Shown in pieces: positions 24,580 through 34,416 of a DNA stretch of 64,000 nt. The notes beneath the pieces are model-generated. The model did not search any database and was not told the origin of the DNA. It was given only the letters and a program-made list of their open reading frames with translations. Position 1 is the first letter of the stretch. The number at the start of each line of letters is the position of its first letter. Source of the DNA: Teretinema zuelzerae (lineage in GTDB: Bacteria > Spirochaetota > Spirochaetia > Treponematales > Treponemataceae). Location of the stretch: contig NZ_JAINWA010000001.1 in assembly GCF_021021555.1 (NCBI RefSeq), positions 372,001-436,000 on the forward strand, given 5' to 3'. A program made the position numbers and the translations under genes.

Positions 24580-26775
24580 TCAGGGCGCTACAGTCCAGGT
24601 ATGCGAAGTACCGACGCCGTTCGCTTCCTGTCCGTCTTTTCTGACGGTAAACCGATAGTCAAGGACTGAACCGGCGCTGTAGCCAGACAAGACAGCCCGC
24701 CAGACGCCGTTCCCCACATGCTCCATGGAGGTGAACCCCGGAGAATAGAGCCACACCCATTCGAATCCGGCGCCTCCGTTGAATGTAACATGCACATCCG
24801 AGCCCTTCAGCTCTGCGGTCGTGGTGTAGGAGACGGGAGCTCCGTTAATCAAGCCGTTCGGAAGAGTGCCGGAAAACGAATATCCGCCGGGAACAACAGG
24901 ATCATCGACTACAGTCGATTCCGATACAGTCCATACATGAGACGCGCCGACATTATTCGCTTCTTGTCCGTTTTTTCGAACAGTAAAACGGTACTCCAGC
25001 GCGGAACCGGGAACATATCCTTCAAGCTCGACCTTCCACACATTGCTGCCGGAATTCGTCATTACCGTATGTCCGGGGTTGAAGAACCACACCCATTCGA
25101 AGCCCGCTCCGCCGTCGAAGATAACAGTCGTAATGCCGTTGGAATACGAAGCAGTCGTCGTATATTCGACCGGCTGACCATTGATCAAGCCATTCGGCAG
25201 AGTTCCGGTGAAAGAATAACCCGGGGCGATAACAGGATCGTCGATAACAGGATCGTCGATGACAGGATCGTCGATGACAGGATCGTCGATGACAGGATCG
25301 TCGATGACAGGATCGTCGATGACAGGATCGTCGGAATCTTTGGGATTGTCGGTCCAGAAGTGTATGTTGTCCAGGTATATGACGTCTCCGGGAGCGAATC
25401 CTCCGGTCGAGACGAACATGAACATTTGCGTCAGTTGCGTGATGTTAAAATACTGGTTTTGATTCATGAAGGCGCTCAGCGGTATGGAAACTTCTTTCCA
25501 TTGTCCATTCGCCGAGAAACCGTATTCGCTGTTAAGATCGACCCATTGCTCCATGATCGGGCCGGACTTCATGCCTACGCGGAACAATCCCGACGATGTG
25601 GTTTTGATCGCAAAACGAAGATACCCGTCGGTAAAGTTTTTAAGGCTTTTTCCGGTCAAAGAGGACATTCCCAAACCGAGCCATCCGGAATTTCCGGCTG
25701 TAAGCTTCAATGATTCGGAGCCTTCAAATTTTTCGGACTTCGTTGTTTCGATTTCAAGCGTTTCCGCCCATGCGTCGATCGAATTCCACTCGTCTTCCGC
25801 GACGAACTTGTTCGCAGAGAGAGTTTCGCTGAATAGATTTACGCTGTTCCCTCCCGGTGTCCAGGGTTTGTAGGCAAGATCATCCTTCGTATAGACGCGG
25901 ATCCAGTCTACCATCATGGCCTGGGGGAACTGGGCGGTGATCATCGAGGGAGAAGAGAGGGGAGGATCGAAGAAGGTTCCCCCTACGGCAAGATTCAACA
26001 GAATATACATGGGAAACTGGAACTCGGTTTTAGCCTTGGGATCGGGAAGAGAGCCTTCCTCGGCCCAGAAATTGTCGAAGGTCCAATACACTTCTCCGTC
26101 GACGCTTGCGTATATGAATTGCTTGTCCCATTCAAGCATATATACGTGGTAATCCTCGGAGAGTTTTTCATCGAGAGTCAAACTTTCGCTGTACATGGCA
26201 TGCCCTACGCCCGGCTGATCCCAGTGAGATGCCGCCGAAGCGGTGTTGTCCTGTCCTCCACGCATTTCGAGGATATCCAGTTCTCCGATGGCGGGCCAGT
26301 TCTGTCCGTCGAAATCCTGTCCGAGCATCCAGAACGCGGGCCAAACGCCGAGTCCTTCCGGGAGCTTCATACGGGCGGCGATTCTGCCGTAATGAACGCT
26401 GTACTTTCCCTGGGTATGAATTCTACCGGAGGTGTACGGCATGCCGTTATGATCTTCTCGCTTCGCGGTTATTACAAGATTTCCGCCCGTTACCTGCACG
26501 TTGTCCGGCCTGTCGGTATAGTACTGAAGCTCATTGTTTCCCCAGCCCCAGGCGCCGGTTCCCGTATCATAGGACCACTTCGTCATATCAAGGAAGTTCT
26601 CGTTGAACTCGTCATGCCAGGAAAGATTCCAGCTTCCTCCGTCTGATGGATCGAACGCCGCTCGGGCTCCCGAACTCCGCCCGCCGTCCGACGATGCTTC
26701 CAACGCGGGTTTACAGCCGCCGACCAGCGCAATAACACCGATAAGGCCCATTGCAGCAAGGCTTGTTTTTCTCAT
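24580..26775 (-). CDS. GH16 beta-glucanase lipoprotein with repeat linker
   Basis: About 731 residues from ATG 26775 (GGAGG upstream). Lipobox GGC near residue 21. GH16 domain ~45-290 with the catalytic motif GELDILEM (two Glu and an Asp of ExDxxE, the laminarinase/lichenase form) and SWHDEFNENFLD at its start. Residues ~300-455 form a carbohydrate-binding-like beta domain (YLDNIHFW near its end). Seven copies of DDPVI make a linker, then two ~90-residue C-terminal repeats share GFEWVW, YRFTVRK and GQEAN. It should cut beta-1,3 or mixed beta-glucans at the cell surface. Confidence 0.93.
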   Translation of the reverse strand: MRKTSLAAMGLIGVIALVGGCKPALEASSDGGRSSGARAAFDPSDGGSWNLSWHDEFNENFLDMTKWSYDTGTGAWGWGNNELQYYTDRPDNVQVTGGNLVITAKREDHNGMPYTSGRIHTQGKYSVHYGRIAARMKLPEGLGVWPAFWMLGQDFDGQNWPAIGELDILEMRGGQDNTASAASHWDQPGVGHAMYSESLTLDEKLSEDYHVYMLEWDKQFIYASVDGEVYWTFDNFWAEEGSLPDPKAKTEFQFPMYILLNLAVGGTFFDPPLSSPSMITAQFPQAMMVDWIRVYTKDDLAYKPWTPGGNSVNLFSETLSANKFVAEDEWNSIDAWAETLEIETTKSEKFEGSESLKLTAGNSGWLGLGMSSLTGKSLKNFTDGYLRFAIKTTSSGLFRVGMKSGPIMEQWVDLNSEYGFSANGQWKEVSIPLSAFMNQNQYFNITQLTQMFMFVSTGGFAPGDVIYLDNIHFWTDNPKDSDDPVIDDPVIDDPVIDDPVIDDPVIDDPVIDDPVIAPGYSFTGTLPNGLINGQPVEYTTTASYSNGITTVIFDGGAGFEWVWFFNPGHTVMTNSGSNVWKVELEGYVPGSALEYRFTVRKNGQEANNVGASHVWTVSESTVVDDPVVPGGYSFSGTLPNGLINGAPVSYTTTAELKGSDVHVTFNGGAGFEWVWLYSPGFTSMEHVGNGVWRAVLSGYSAGSVLDYRFTVRKDGQEANGVGTSHTWTVAP
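25232..25334 (-). repeat. 15-bp tandem repeat coding for the (DDPVI) linker
   Basis: Six full units of ACAGGATCGTCGATG (the first ending A) plus a 13-base seventh, read on the plus strand; on the coding strand each unit gives Asp-Asp-Pro-Val-Ile. Near-identity at DNA level suggests recent expansion and likely length variation between strains. Confidence 0.95.
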
Positions 26776-26790
26776 ACATCCTCCAATAAA

Positions 26791-26961
26791 GTATACGTAT
26801 ACATCAGATACCTCAAAGCATCTGATATGAAATTCAAAAATTTCGATGCAGATACTTGGATTTATCCCGATTGATACTCTATTTTCACAGTCAAACTCAT
26901 ATTCTGTCAAGTTATTTTTACTTGCTTTCAAAAATCGTATACGCAGATTGGGAGCGTATAC
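26791..26961 (-). promoter_or_regulatory. Putative promoter and operator region of the GH16 gene
   Basis: On the minus strand TTGACA (26910-26905) with TGAAAA 17 bases on is a weak promoter candidate. GTATAC occurs four times: 26956-26961 and 26937-26942 upstream of the -35, and as the 12-bp palindrome GTATACGTATAC at 26791-26802 next to the ribosome site. ATCAGAT/ATCTGAT (26803-26809, 26820-26826) can form a leader hairpin. The 272-base gap 26776-27047 also holds the parC terminator. Confidence 0.45.
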
Positions 26962-26982
26962 ATTTATCCATATCCGCATATA

Positions 26983-27012
26983 TAAAAAAAAGCCGCCCCC
27001 TGCGGGACGGCC
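26983..27012 (-). terminator. Terminator after parC
   Basis: On the minus strand: a GCCG/CGGC-type G+C stem around loop GCA followed by eight T. Confidence 0.85.
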
Positions 27013-27047
27013 TCGATACAAATCGACTCATGTTCTTGATGGGCAGA

Positions 27048-29045
27048 CTACTTCTTTTTTTCCGTCTTTTTCGCCGGCGCTTTTTTCTCTGCCGGAGCGG
27101 AAGCTTCTGCGGGGGCATGAGATGACGCCTTTGTAGAAACCTCGACAGTTACGGACTCGACCTCCCTGTTAGCGAGCCTGACGCCCTGAGCCTTCAATCC
27201 CTTTTCGGGATATTCCTGCGCCTTGAAGTTCGACGACAGGGTTTTAAGCCGCGGCTTCGGTACATAATTCACCGTAAAGGAGCACTTGTCCTTAGTGCTG
27301 ACGAACAGGACTTCCGCGCCCTCGGGTGCGATAAAATAATCCCGGTTAAGTATATAACCGGATATCCTGCAGCGTTTGATGCAGGGAAATCCCGTTTTCT
27401 GATCGCGGTATACTACCGTGAACAAAACCTTCGAGAGTTCCTCTTTTGCGGAAAAACCGCAGTACCACAATCCCTTATCGACGAATACCTTGTCCGGAAC
27501 ATCCATCACGGTATACACGCCGCTTCGCCTGAGAACAACGATGCGGTCGTACGGGGTCACCCTCATCAGTTCTTTGCCGGAAGCTACGGCGAGGCCAAGA
27601 TATCCGGTTTCTTCATCGTAGCGGAGAGGCAGATCGCGAGTAACGGCTTCCTTCACGTCGACTTTGGTGAACCGGTCGACCTTGGTTCTCCTCTTCACCG
27701 CCTCGGGGTCGAGTTTTGACAAAAGACCGTCGAGAACCGAAACGGCGTACGCTACGAGATTCTTCAGGAGCTTGCCGATCTCTTTGATCCTGGCGTTGAT
27801 TTCCGCCACCTCTGCCCGGTTTTTATTGATGTCGTACAGTGATATTCTGCGGATCGGTATTTTCAGAAGCCGTTCCACGTCGTCTTCGGTCACTTCTCTG
27901 ATCAGCTCAGCGCTGAAAGGCTCGAAACCCTTCAGCACGGCGTTCAGGACGCCTTCGGCGGTTTTCATGGTTTCGATTTTCTTGTATATCCGTTCCTCGA
28001 TGAAAATTCGCTCCAGGGTGCGCATGTGCAAACGCTCGGCGAGGGAAGCCTTTTCAAGCTCAAGCTCCTCTTTGAGAATCTTCACCAGTTTTTTGGCATG
28101 GTCCTGAATCACCTCGGTGATCGTAAGGACCACCGGGTAATTGTCCTTGATGACCAGCAGATTGCAGGAGATGGACTGTTCGCATTCGGTAAAGGCGTAT
28201 AAGGCGTCTACGACGTCCTTCGCGTAGACTCCGCGCTGGAGCTTCACCTCGATTTCGACCTGATCGGTCGTGTAATCGTTGATTTCGGAAATCTTGATCT
28301 TGCCGCTGCGCGACGCGGCTTCCAGCGAAGCTATGACGCTTTCCGTCGTGCTGCCGAAGGGGATTTCGCGGATCACCACCCTCTTCTCGTCGGACACATC
28401 GAGCTTAGCCCGGATAAGAACCTTGCCCAGACCGTCCTGATATTCAGAGACGTCGACAAAGCCTCCTGAAGGAAAGTCGGGAAAGAGAGAAAAGGGCTTT
28501 CCCGTTAAACAGGCTTTTTCTGCTTCTATTATCTCGCGGATGTTGTGGGGAAGGATTCGGGTGGACATGCCGACGGCTATCCCTTCTGCGCCGATGACGA
28601 GAACGATGGGCAGCTTCGCGCGGAACGCGGTCGGCTCCTTGTTGCGTCCGTCGTAGGAGGGAACAGAATTGGTTATTTCGGGATTATAAAGGATGTCCTT
28701 TGCGAGCGGAGTGCAGCGGCATTCGATATACCTTGCGGCCGATGCGGAGTCTCCGGTGAGAATATTGCCGAAGTTTCCCTGCTTGTCGATGAACAGGTCC
28801 TTGTTCGCAAGCACTACCAGCGCGCCTCCGATCGAAGCGTCCCCGTGCGGGTGATACTTCATGCAGTGCCCGACGACGTTTGCGACCTTATGGAATTTTC
28901 CGTCGTCCATCTCGAAAAGCGAATGCATGATGCGCCGCTGAACCGGCTTCAAGCCGTCTTCAAGATCGGGTATCGCCCGGTCCCGAATGACGTAGCTGGC
29001 ATATTCCAGAAAGTTTTTGTTAAAAAGGCTCTTTATATAATCCAT
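27048..29045 (-). CDS. parC: DNA topoisomerase IV subunit A
   Basis: 665 residues. Breaks and rejoins DNA in a type IIA topoisomerase. Seen: VIRDRAIPDLEDGLKPVQRRI at the start (cut short), the catalytic Tyr in SAARYIECRCTPLA near residue 122, and ANVVGHCMKYHPHGD. The GyrA box typical of gyrase is absent and the C-terminal part is short, with a Lys/Ala/Glu-rich tail, so topoisomerase IV is preferred. Starts two bases after parE stops. Confidence 0.93.
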   Translation of the reverse strand: MDYIKSLFNKNFLEYASYVIRDRAIPDLEDGLKPVQRRIMHSLFEMDDGKFHKVANVVGHCMKYHPHGDASIGGALVVLANKDLFIDKQGNFGNILTGDSASAARYIECRCTPLAKDILYNPEITNSVPSYDGRNKEPTAFRAKLPIVLVIGAEGIAVGMSTRILPHNIREIIEAEKACLTGKPFSLFPDFPSGGFVDVSEYQDGLGKVLIRAKLDVSDEKRVVIREIPFGSTTESVIASLEAASRSGKIKISEINDYTTDQVEIEVKLQRGVYAKDVVDALYAFTECEQSISCNLLVIKDNYPVVLTITEVIQDHAKKLVKILKEELELEKASLAERLHMRTLERIFIEERIYKKIETMKTAEGVLNAVLKGFEPFSAELIREVTEDDVERLLKIPIRRISLYDINKNRAEVAEINARIKEIGKLLKNLVAYAVSVLDGLLSKLDPEAVKRRTKVDRFTKVDVKEAVTRDLPLRYDEETGYLGLAVASGKELMRVTPYDRIVVLRRSGVYTVMDVPDKVFVDKGLWYCGFSAKEELSKVLFTVVYRDQKTGFPCIKRCRISGYILNRDYFIAPEGAEVLFVSTKDKCSFTVNYVPKPRLKTLSSNFKAQEYPEKGLKAQGVRLANREVESVTVEVSTKASSHAPAEASAPAEKKAPAKKTEKKK

Positions 29046-29047
29046 AA

Positions 29048-30865
29048 TTAGACGTCCACCTCAGCCAGGAGATTTTTCATGATGTATTCCCGACGATCGG
29101 GGGTGTTTTTTCCCATATAGAACTCGAGAATCTGCGGCACGTTCTTCAGCGCAGGCGCGCTGACGGGCAGAAGGCGTATATCGGCGCCGATGAACTGGCC
29201 GAATTCCTTCGGGCTGATTTCTCCCAATCCCTTGAACCGGGTCACCTCCGCGGACGAGCCGAGCCGCTTGACGGCGGCGTCACGCTCTTTCTCCGTATAG
29301 CAATAGCAGGTTTCCTTTTTATTTCTCACCCGGAACAGAGGAGTCTCAAGAATGTAAACGCGCCCGGATGCGACGAGCTCCTCGAAGAAGCTTAAAAAGA
29401 AAGTGAGCAGAAGATTGCGGATATGGAAACCGTCGTTATCGGCATCGGTCGCGATGATGATCTTGGAGTAGCGGAGCCCGTCGATATCGTTTTCGATGCC
29501 GAGAGCCATCATCATGTTGTAGAGTTCCGCGTTCTTGTAAATTTCAGCCCGCTTTTTTCCGAACATGTTTTCGCATTTGCCGCGAAGAGAGAAAATCGCC
29601 TGGCTATACACGTCGCGGCTGGAAACCATTGAACCGGAAGCCGAGTCTCCCTCGGTAATGAAAATCACCGAATTTTCGCCCTTTTTCCCGTCGTCAAGAT
29701 GATATTTGCAGTCCTTGAGCTTCGGTATTTTCAGCGCGATTTTCCGGGCAGCTTCCTTCGCTTCCTTCTTGACGCTGTTCAATTCAGTCCGCAGGCGTTC
29801 GTTGGCGAGAATCTTTTCTTCCAGCTGTTTCGCGGCTTCCGGATTCTTGTGCAGCCAGTCGTCTACCGCGGATTTTGTTTCGGTTACGATCCATGAGCGG
29901 ACTTCGGTATTTCCCAGCTTGTTTTTCGTCTGGCTTTCGAACACGGGAGACTGTATCTTCACCGCGATCGCCGCGGCCGTTCCTTCCCGGACGTCTTCGC
30001 TTTTATAGCTCTTCCTGAAATACTCGTTTATGCCCTTCAGGAAGCCTTCCTTGAAAGCGGACAGGTGCGTTCCGCCGTCAGAAGTATACTGCCCGTTCAC
30101 GAAGGAAAAGTAGTTTTCGCCGTAGTTGTTCGTATGGGTGAAAGCGAACTCGAGCTGTTTGCCCTTATAGTATCCGACGGGATACAGATGTTCTTTGCCG
30201 ACCTCTGCGTCGAGAAGGTCAAGAAGCCCGTTCTCCGAAACATACGACTCGCCGTTGAACTGAAGCTCGAGTCCTGCGTTCAAATACGCGTAATTCCATA
30301 TGCGCCGTTGAAGGAATTCCATGTTGAATTCATAATCGCCGAACACGCTGCCGTCGGGAACGAACTCGACCATGGTGCCGTTTTTAACGCCCGGCTTCAC
30401 CGTTCCGTTCCGCTGGCTCTTTAAAACGCCGCGTTCGAATACCGCTTCGGCGCATTTCCCGTCGCGGACCGCCATAACCCGAAAATGGCTGGAAAGGGCG
30501 TTCACCGCCTTCGTTCCCACGCCGTTGAGGCCGACTGAAAACTGGAAAACGTCGTCGTTGTATTTCGCTCCGGTGTTGATGACGGAAACGCATTCCACGA
30601 TTTTACCGAGCGGAATGCCACGGCCGTAATCTCGTACAAGAACGGAATTGTTCTTTATGGATATATCGATCCGCTTTCCGTTACCCATGATGTATTCATC
30701 GATGGAATTGTCGATGACTTCCTTGACGAGTATGTAAATGCCGTCGTCGGGATTGGTGCCGTCCCCAAGCCTTCCGATGTACATGCCGGTTCTAAGCCGA
30801 ATATGTTCGAGAGAACTGAGGGTTTTTATCTTTGATTCGTCGTAATCCGCTGTTTTTTTGGCCAT
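29048..30865 (-). CDS. parE: DNA topoisomerase IV subunit B
   Basis: 605 residues. GHKL ATPase domain with VKEVIDNSIDE, RDYGRGIP and GLNGVGTKAVNALS; transducer domain; TOPRIM domain with ITEGDSASG and IATDADNDGFHI (the usual V in DADVDG is N). Hydrolyses ATP to drive strand passage with ParC, which is encoded immediately downstream. Confidence 0.95.
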   Translation of the reverse strand: MAKKTADYDESKIKTLSSLEHIRLRTGMYIGRLGDGTNPDDGIYILVKEVIDNSIDEYIMGNGKRIDISIKNNSVLVRDYGRGIPLGKIVECVSVINTGAKYNDDVFQFSVGLNGVGTKAVNALSSHFRVMAVRDGKCAEAVFERGVLKSQRNGTVKPGVKNGTMVEFVPDGSVFGDYEFNMEFLQRRIWNYAYLNAGLELQFNGESYVSENGLLDLLDAEVGKEHLYPVGYYKGKQLEFAFTHTNNYGENYFSFVNGQYTSDGGTHLSAFKEGFLKGINEYFRKSYKSEDVREGTAAAIAVKIQSPVFESQTKNKLGNTEVRSWIVTETKSAVDDWLHKNPEAAKQLEEKILANERLRTELNSVKKEAKEAARKIALKIPKLKDCKYHLDDGKKGENSVIFITEGDSASGSMVSSRDVYSQAIFSLRGKCENMFGKKRAEIYKNAELYNMMMALGIENDIDGLRYSKIIIATDADNDGFHIRNLLLTFFLSFFEELVASGRVYILETPLFRVRNKKETCYCYTEKERDAAVKRLGSSAEVTRFKGLGEISPKEFGQFIGADIRLLPVSAPALKNVPQILEFYMGKNTPDRREYIMKNLLAEVDV

Positions 30866-30894
30866 AACAGCGGAAGTATATCAGAATTTCCTGT

Positions 30895-32127
30895 TCACGT
30901 CACGGGAGGAAATTTTTCCAATTCTTCTTCGAGCCCGGTTTTTCTCTCTATGCAGACAGCCCTGTCCTTTTTCGCATCCGCGATGCTGGAGGACAAGCCC
31001 TGTATCATTTCCTGATAATGAATAATTTTCCGTTCGTATTCGTGAACCGACTTTTCGAAGGACGCAATATTCTTGTCGAGCGAATCGATTTTCAGAGAGT
31101 TCTCGAGAATTTCGATTTTACGACGGATCACCGATATTTCCATGCGATATCGGGACACCTGTTCAAGTTGATGTGCGTATTCCCCCATATCGGAAAAACC
31201 CGAACCGTCGCCTGAGCCGCCCAGCAAGGATCTTCCATCCTCGTCCAGGAACTTATCGCTGTATTCGCGGGCCGATAAACCGGTGAGAGAATCGATTTTA
31301 CGGTCCGTTTCGCGTATCCGGGTTCGAAGATCGTCCATTCTGCGGGAAGAATTATCGGCTGCTTCGTATCCTTTAAGGGTTTCGCGAACCTGGGCCAAAT
31401 CGGACTCCAGGGTGACTGCGCGTTCTTCAAGATCACGCTCTCTTTGCACCGACTGAGCAGCCTTATCCAATGCGGCCGCCGATTCGCCGGACGGATACAA
31501 CTGTCGTAGACGGATTGTCAGGCCTTCATCCCGCAGGACCGGGAGCAGTGCGTCCGTTAACAGGCCTTCGAGGCGCATCTGCTGTTGTTTGATCGCGGAC
31601 GAAAGGCTTGTATTCTTCAACTGAAGAAAAATCTTGCCGATGAAACCGTTGTCGCCGTTTTCGAGTTGATTCTGTTCCTGTTTTTCAAGCAAAACCGCGA
31701 TTTCGCTCCGGCAGAGGGAAGCCTTTTCAAGAGCGGCTCGGGAGGCTTCGCCGATAAAATCGAGAGATGCAGGATCAGCCGAATAATGATCGAGAACGAA
31801 CCTTCCGAAAACGGAGGCGCTTCGCATCGATGCGGTACGGTCTTCCATCCTCGTTTTTTCAAGCTCTTTTTTAAACTGAAGCAGCTCCTGCAGCCTGTTC
31901 GCCGCAGTACGGATTTCCAGAACTGCGCAGGTGTCGGATTCGCGGGACGACATCAAGGATCGCCAGGAATCGGACCTCTCTTCGCTCAGGGCTCCGGCCA
32001 TGCGGGAAGGATTAACGGAGTCTTCCAGCATCCGCGCGCCGAACTGCCGGTAAAACACGGAAAGCGAGTCCCTTTTTTCGTCAAGGGAAAGAGAGAGCGA
32101 TTGAATGTTCTTTCTATATGAATCCAT
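30895..32127 (-). CDS. Coiled-coil hypothetical protein
   Basis: 410 residues, very rich in charged heptad-like sequence, with two long predicted coiled-coil stretches (about 200-260 and 315-405) and a Gly/Ser break (LGGSGDGSGFSDMG) near residue 305. No signal peptide or membrane segment. Ends 29 bases before parE starts, so probably co-transcribed. No family recognised; a structural or adaptor role is only a guess. Confidence 0.85.
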   Translation of the reverse strand: MDSYRKNIQSLSLSLDEKRDSLSVFYRQFGARMLEDSVNPSRMAGALSEERSDSWRSLMSSRESDTCAVLEIRTAANRLQELLQFKKELEKTRMEDRTASMRSASVFGRFVLDHYSADPASLDFIGEASRAALEKASLCRSEIAVLLEKQEQNQLENGDNGFIGKIFLQLKNTSLSSAIKQQQMRLEGLLTDALLPVLRDEGLTIRLRQLYPSGESAAALDKAAQSVQRERDLEERAVTLESDLAQVRETLKGYEAADNSSRRMDDLRTRIRETDRKIDSLTGLSAREYSDKFLDEDGRSLLGGSGDGSGFSDMGEYAHQLEQVSRYRMEISVIRRKIEILENSLKIDSLDKNIASFEKSVHEYERKIIHYQEMIQGLSSSIADAKKDRAVCIERKTGLEEELEKFPPVT

Positions 32128-32228
32128 ACATCTATAGTAATCATATATTATTTTCTTGACAATACGACAATTCAGAACCTACGATTAATCATCATCTATC
32201 AGCACACGTGATGCAGAAGGAGAGCCAC

Positions 32229-34313
32229 ATGGGATTTGCAACGGATTCAGTACGAGCTGTAGCCGTCTCCGGCCACGGTCAAACAGGGAAGACCACTTTA
32301 ATCGAACAAATGCTGCTCGCTGCCGGAATGATTCAGAAGGCTGAAACAATAGAGTCGGGAAAAACAGTCTGCGACTACACTCCCGAAGAAATCGAACGAA
32401 AAATATCAATTTACGCGAAATTAACCCATCTCCGCTGGAAGGAGAAACTGATAAACGTCTGGGATACGCCCGGATCGTCGGATTTCACCGGCGAAGTCAT
32501 CACCGCGTTCCGGGCCTCGGAACTCGCCGTTCTGATGATTAACGGAAAAGCGGGAATTCAGATTGAAACGATAAAACTCTGGAGAAATCTCGACCGCAGG
32601 AACAAAGCCCGTCTCGCATTTATAAACAACATGGACGAGGAACGAGCGGACTACCAGCGGTGCGTCCAGGATATACACAGCCGCTTCGAGGTCGAAGTGT
32701 GCCCGGTAACAATGCCGATGGGATCCGGATCGGGCTTCTCGGGCGTCATAGACGTATTGCGCGAAACAGCATGGATCATGGAAGGCGGAGCAGAGAAACA
32801 GGCACCGATTCCCGATGAATATGCAGATGCAGTCGCCAGGGCGCGCGAGGTTCTCGCGGGAGCCGCGGCCGAAGGCGATGAGGAACTGCTGGTAAAGTTT
32901 ATAGACGAAGCGGGTCTTTCGACCGAGGATATGATTCGCGGCCTTAAACTCGCCATAAAGGACAATCGCGTAGTGCCGGCATTCGCAGGATGCGCCCGCA
33001 CGGGATCTGGTGTAAACGCTCTTCTCGATTTCATCGCAGACATCGTTCCGTCGCCTGCTGGCGCCCTGGAAATGGTAAAGAAAAACGAAGACGAAGAACT
33101 GGTGGTGAAGATCAATCCGGCCCAGCCCTTCTCCGCCCTCGTCGTGAAAACATCCAACGATCAATTTTCGGGAAAACTTTCCTACATTAAGGTTGTGACC
33201 GGCTCTCTGGCTTCAGATTCGGAAGTATATAACTTTACCGAAGCAAAAAAAGAGAAAATCGGCAAATTGTACCGCGCTATCGGGAAAAAACTGGTTGAAA
33301 CAAACGAACTTTTCGCCGGGGACATCGGCATAGCCGTCAAACTGCCGTACGCGAGAACGAACGATACTCTTTCGTCCTCGCCGGACGCCCTGCCTTTTAT
33401 CAAGCTCAGGACTCCGAATCCCGTGTATTCGATGGCGGTCTCGGCCGCCGAGAAAAAGGACGAGGATAAACTGGGAGAACTGCTCGTCAGGGCTTGCGAA
33501 GAAGACAAGACGCTTTCCTATGCATACAACTCAGAAACAAAGCAAAGCGTTCTTTCGGGAATGGGAGACCTGCATATTACGATCATTTTGAACCGGATAA
33601 AGGCTCTCACGAAGATAGCCATTCAGACCGCGATGCCGAGGATCGCATACCGGGAAACCATTCAGAGGAAGGCGCAGGCCGAATATACGCACAAAAAGCA
33701 GACTGGAGGCCACGGCCAGTACGCGAGGGTTGTTCTTTCGATCGCGCCCCTGGAAAGGGGAGAAAATTACAGTTTCTCGAACGCAGTATTCGGAGGAGCG
33801 ATTTCCAAAGGCTATATTCCGGGAATCGAGAAGGGCGTGAGGGAAGCGATGGACTGCGGCGTGCTGGCAGGCTATCCGGTCGTCGATGTGGGCGTTACCG
33901 TACTCGACGGAAAGGAACACCCGGTAGATTCTTCTGAAATGGCCTTTAAAATAGCCGCGCGCAACGCATTCAAGGACTCGATGCGCAATGCGGGTCCCAT
34001 TTTGCTCGAACCCATCATGAATCTAACCGTGTTCGTGGATTCCCATTACCTCGGGGACATCATGAGCGATCTTTCCAGCCGACGGGGCCACATACTGGGA
34101 CAAAGCGATCTGGGTGGAGGAATCGAAGAAATACGCGCGCAGGTACCGCACCACGAATTGCTTAAATACGCTATAGATCTCCGGGCGATGACGAGCGGAA
34201 CCGGTTCGTTCGAAATGACCTTCGACCACTACAGCCCGATTTCCGGAAAAATCGCCGACGAAGTAATAGCCGCGGCAAAAGAGTTTATGAAGCACCAGGC
34301 GGAAGACGAATAA
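32229..34313 (+). CDS. EF-G-like translational GTPase with altered G motifs
   Basis: About 694 residues, with all EF-G domains in order (GTPase, G', II, III, IV, V; QTGGHGQYARV in domain IV and GRGH-like SRRGHILGQS in domain V). P-loop GHGQTGKTT is intact. G3 reads DTPGSSDF, so the usual catalytic His after DTPG is Ser, and G4 reads NNMD rather than NKxD. These changes mark it as an EF-G paralogue, not the main elongation factor. AAGGAG sets ATG 32229; an upstream in-frame ATG at 32208 is less likely. Its exact role is not known. Confidence 0.92.
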   Translation: MGFATDSVRAVAVSGHGQTGKTTLIEQMLLAAGMIQKAETIESGKTVCDYTPEEIERKISIYAKLTHLRWKEKLINVWDTPGSSDFTGEVITAFRASELAVLMINGKAGIQIETIKLWRNLDRRNKARLAFINNMDEERADYQRCVQDIHSRFEVEVCPVTMPMGSGSGFSGVIDVLRETAWIMEGGAEKQAPIPDEYADAVARAREVLAGAAAEGDEELLVKFIDEAGLSTEDMIRGLKLAIKDNRVVPAFAGCARTGSGVNALLDFIADIVPSPAGALEMVKKNEDEELVVKINPAQPFSALVVKTSNDQFSGKLSYIKVVTGSLASDSEVYNFTEAKKEKIGKLYRAIGKKLVETNELFAGDIGIAVKLPYARTNDTLSSSPDALPFIKLRTPNPVYSMAVSAAEKKDEDKLGELLVRACEEDKTLSYAYNSETKQSVLSGMGDLHITIILNRIKALTKIAIQTAMPRIAYRETIQRKAQAEYTHKKQTGGHGQYARVVLSIAPLERGENYSFSNAVFGGAISKGYIPGIEKGVREAMDCGVLAGYPVVDVGVTVLDGKEHPVDSSEMAFKIAARNAFKDSMRNAGPILLEPIMNLTVFVDSHYLGDIMSDLSSRRGHILGQSDLGGGIEEIRAQVPHHELLKYAIDLRAMTSGTGSFEMTFDHYSPISGKIADEVIAAAKEFMKHQAEDE

Positions 34314-34348
34314 CGGATACCCGGAATAACAATGCCTACATAATAAAA

Positions 34349-34388
34349 CGCCGTGCGGAGAACTGTCTCCGCACGGCGATTTTTTTTA
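34349..34388 (+). terminator. Bidirectional terminator between EF-G-like and citrate synthase genes
   Basis: CGCCGTGCGGAGA, loop ACTG, TCTCCGCACGGCG (13-bp perfect stem) with T-runs on both strands. It serves two convergent genes. Confidence 0.93.
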
Positions 34389-34416
34389 TCGGCTGCTTAG
34401 AAATTTTTTCAGAGCA

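Noticed and set aside
25232-25334. Tandem repeat considered as a CRISPR array
   Set aside because: Units are 15 bases with no spacers and they code for DDPVI in frame.
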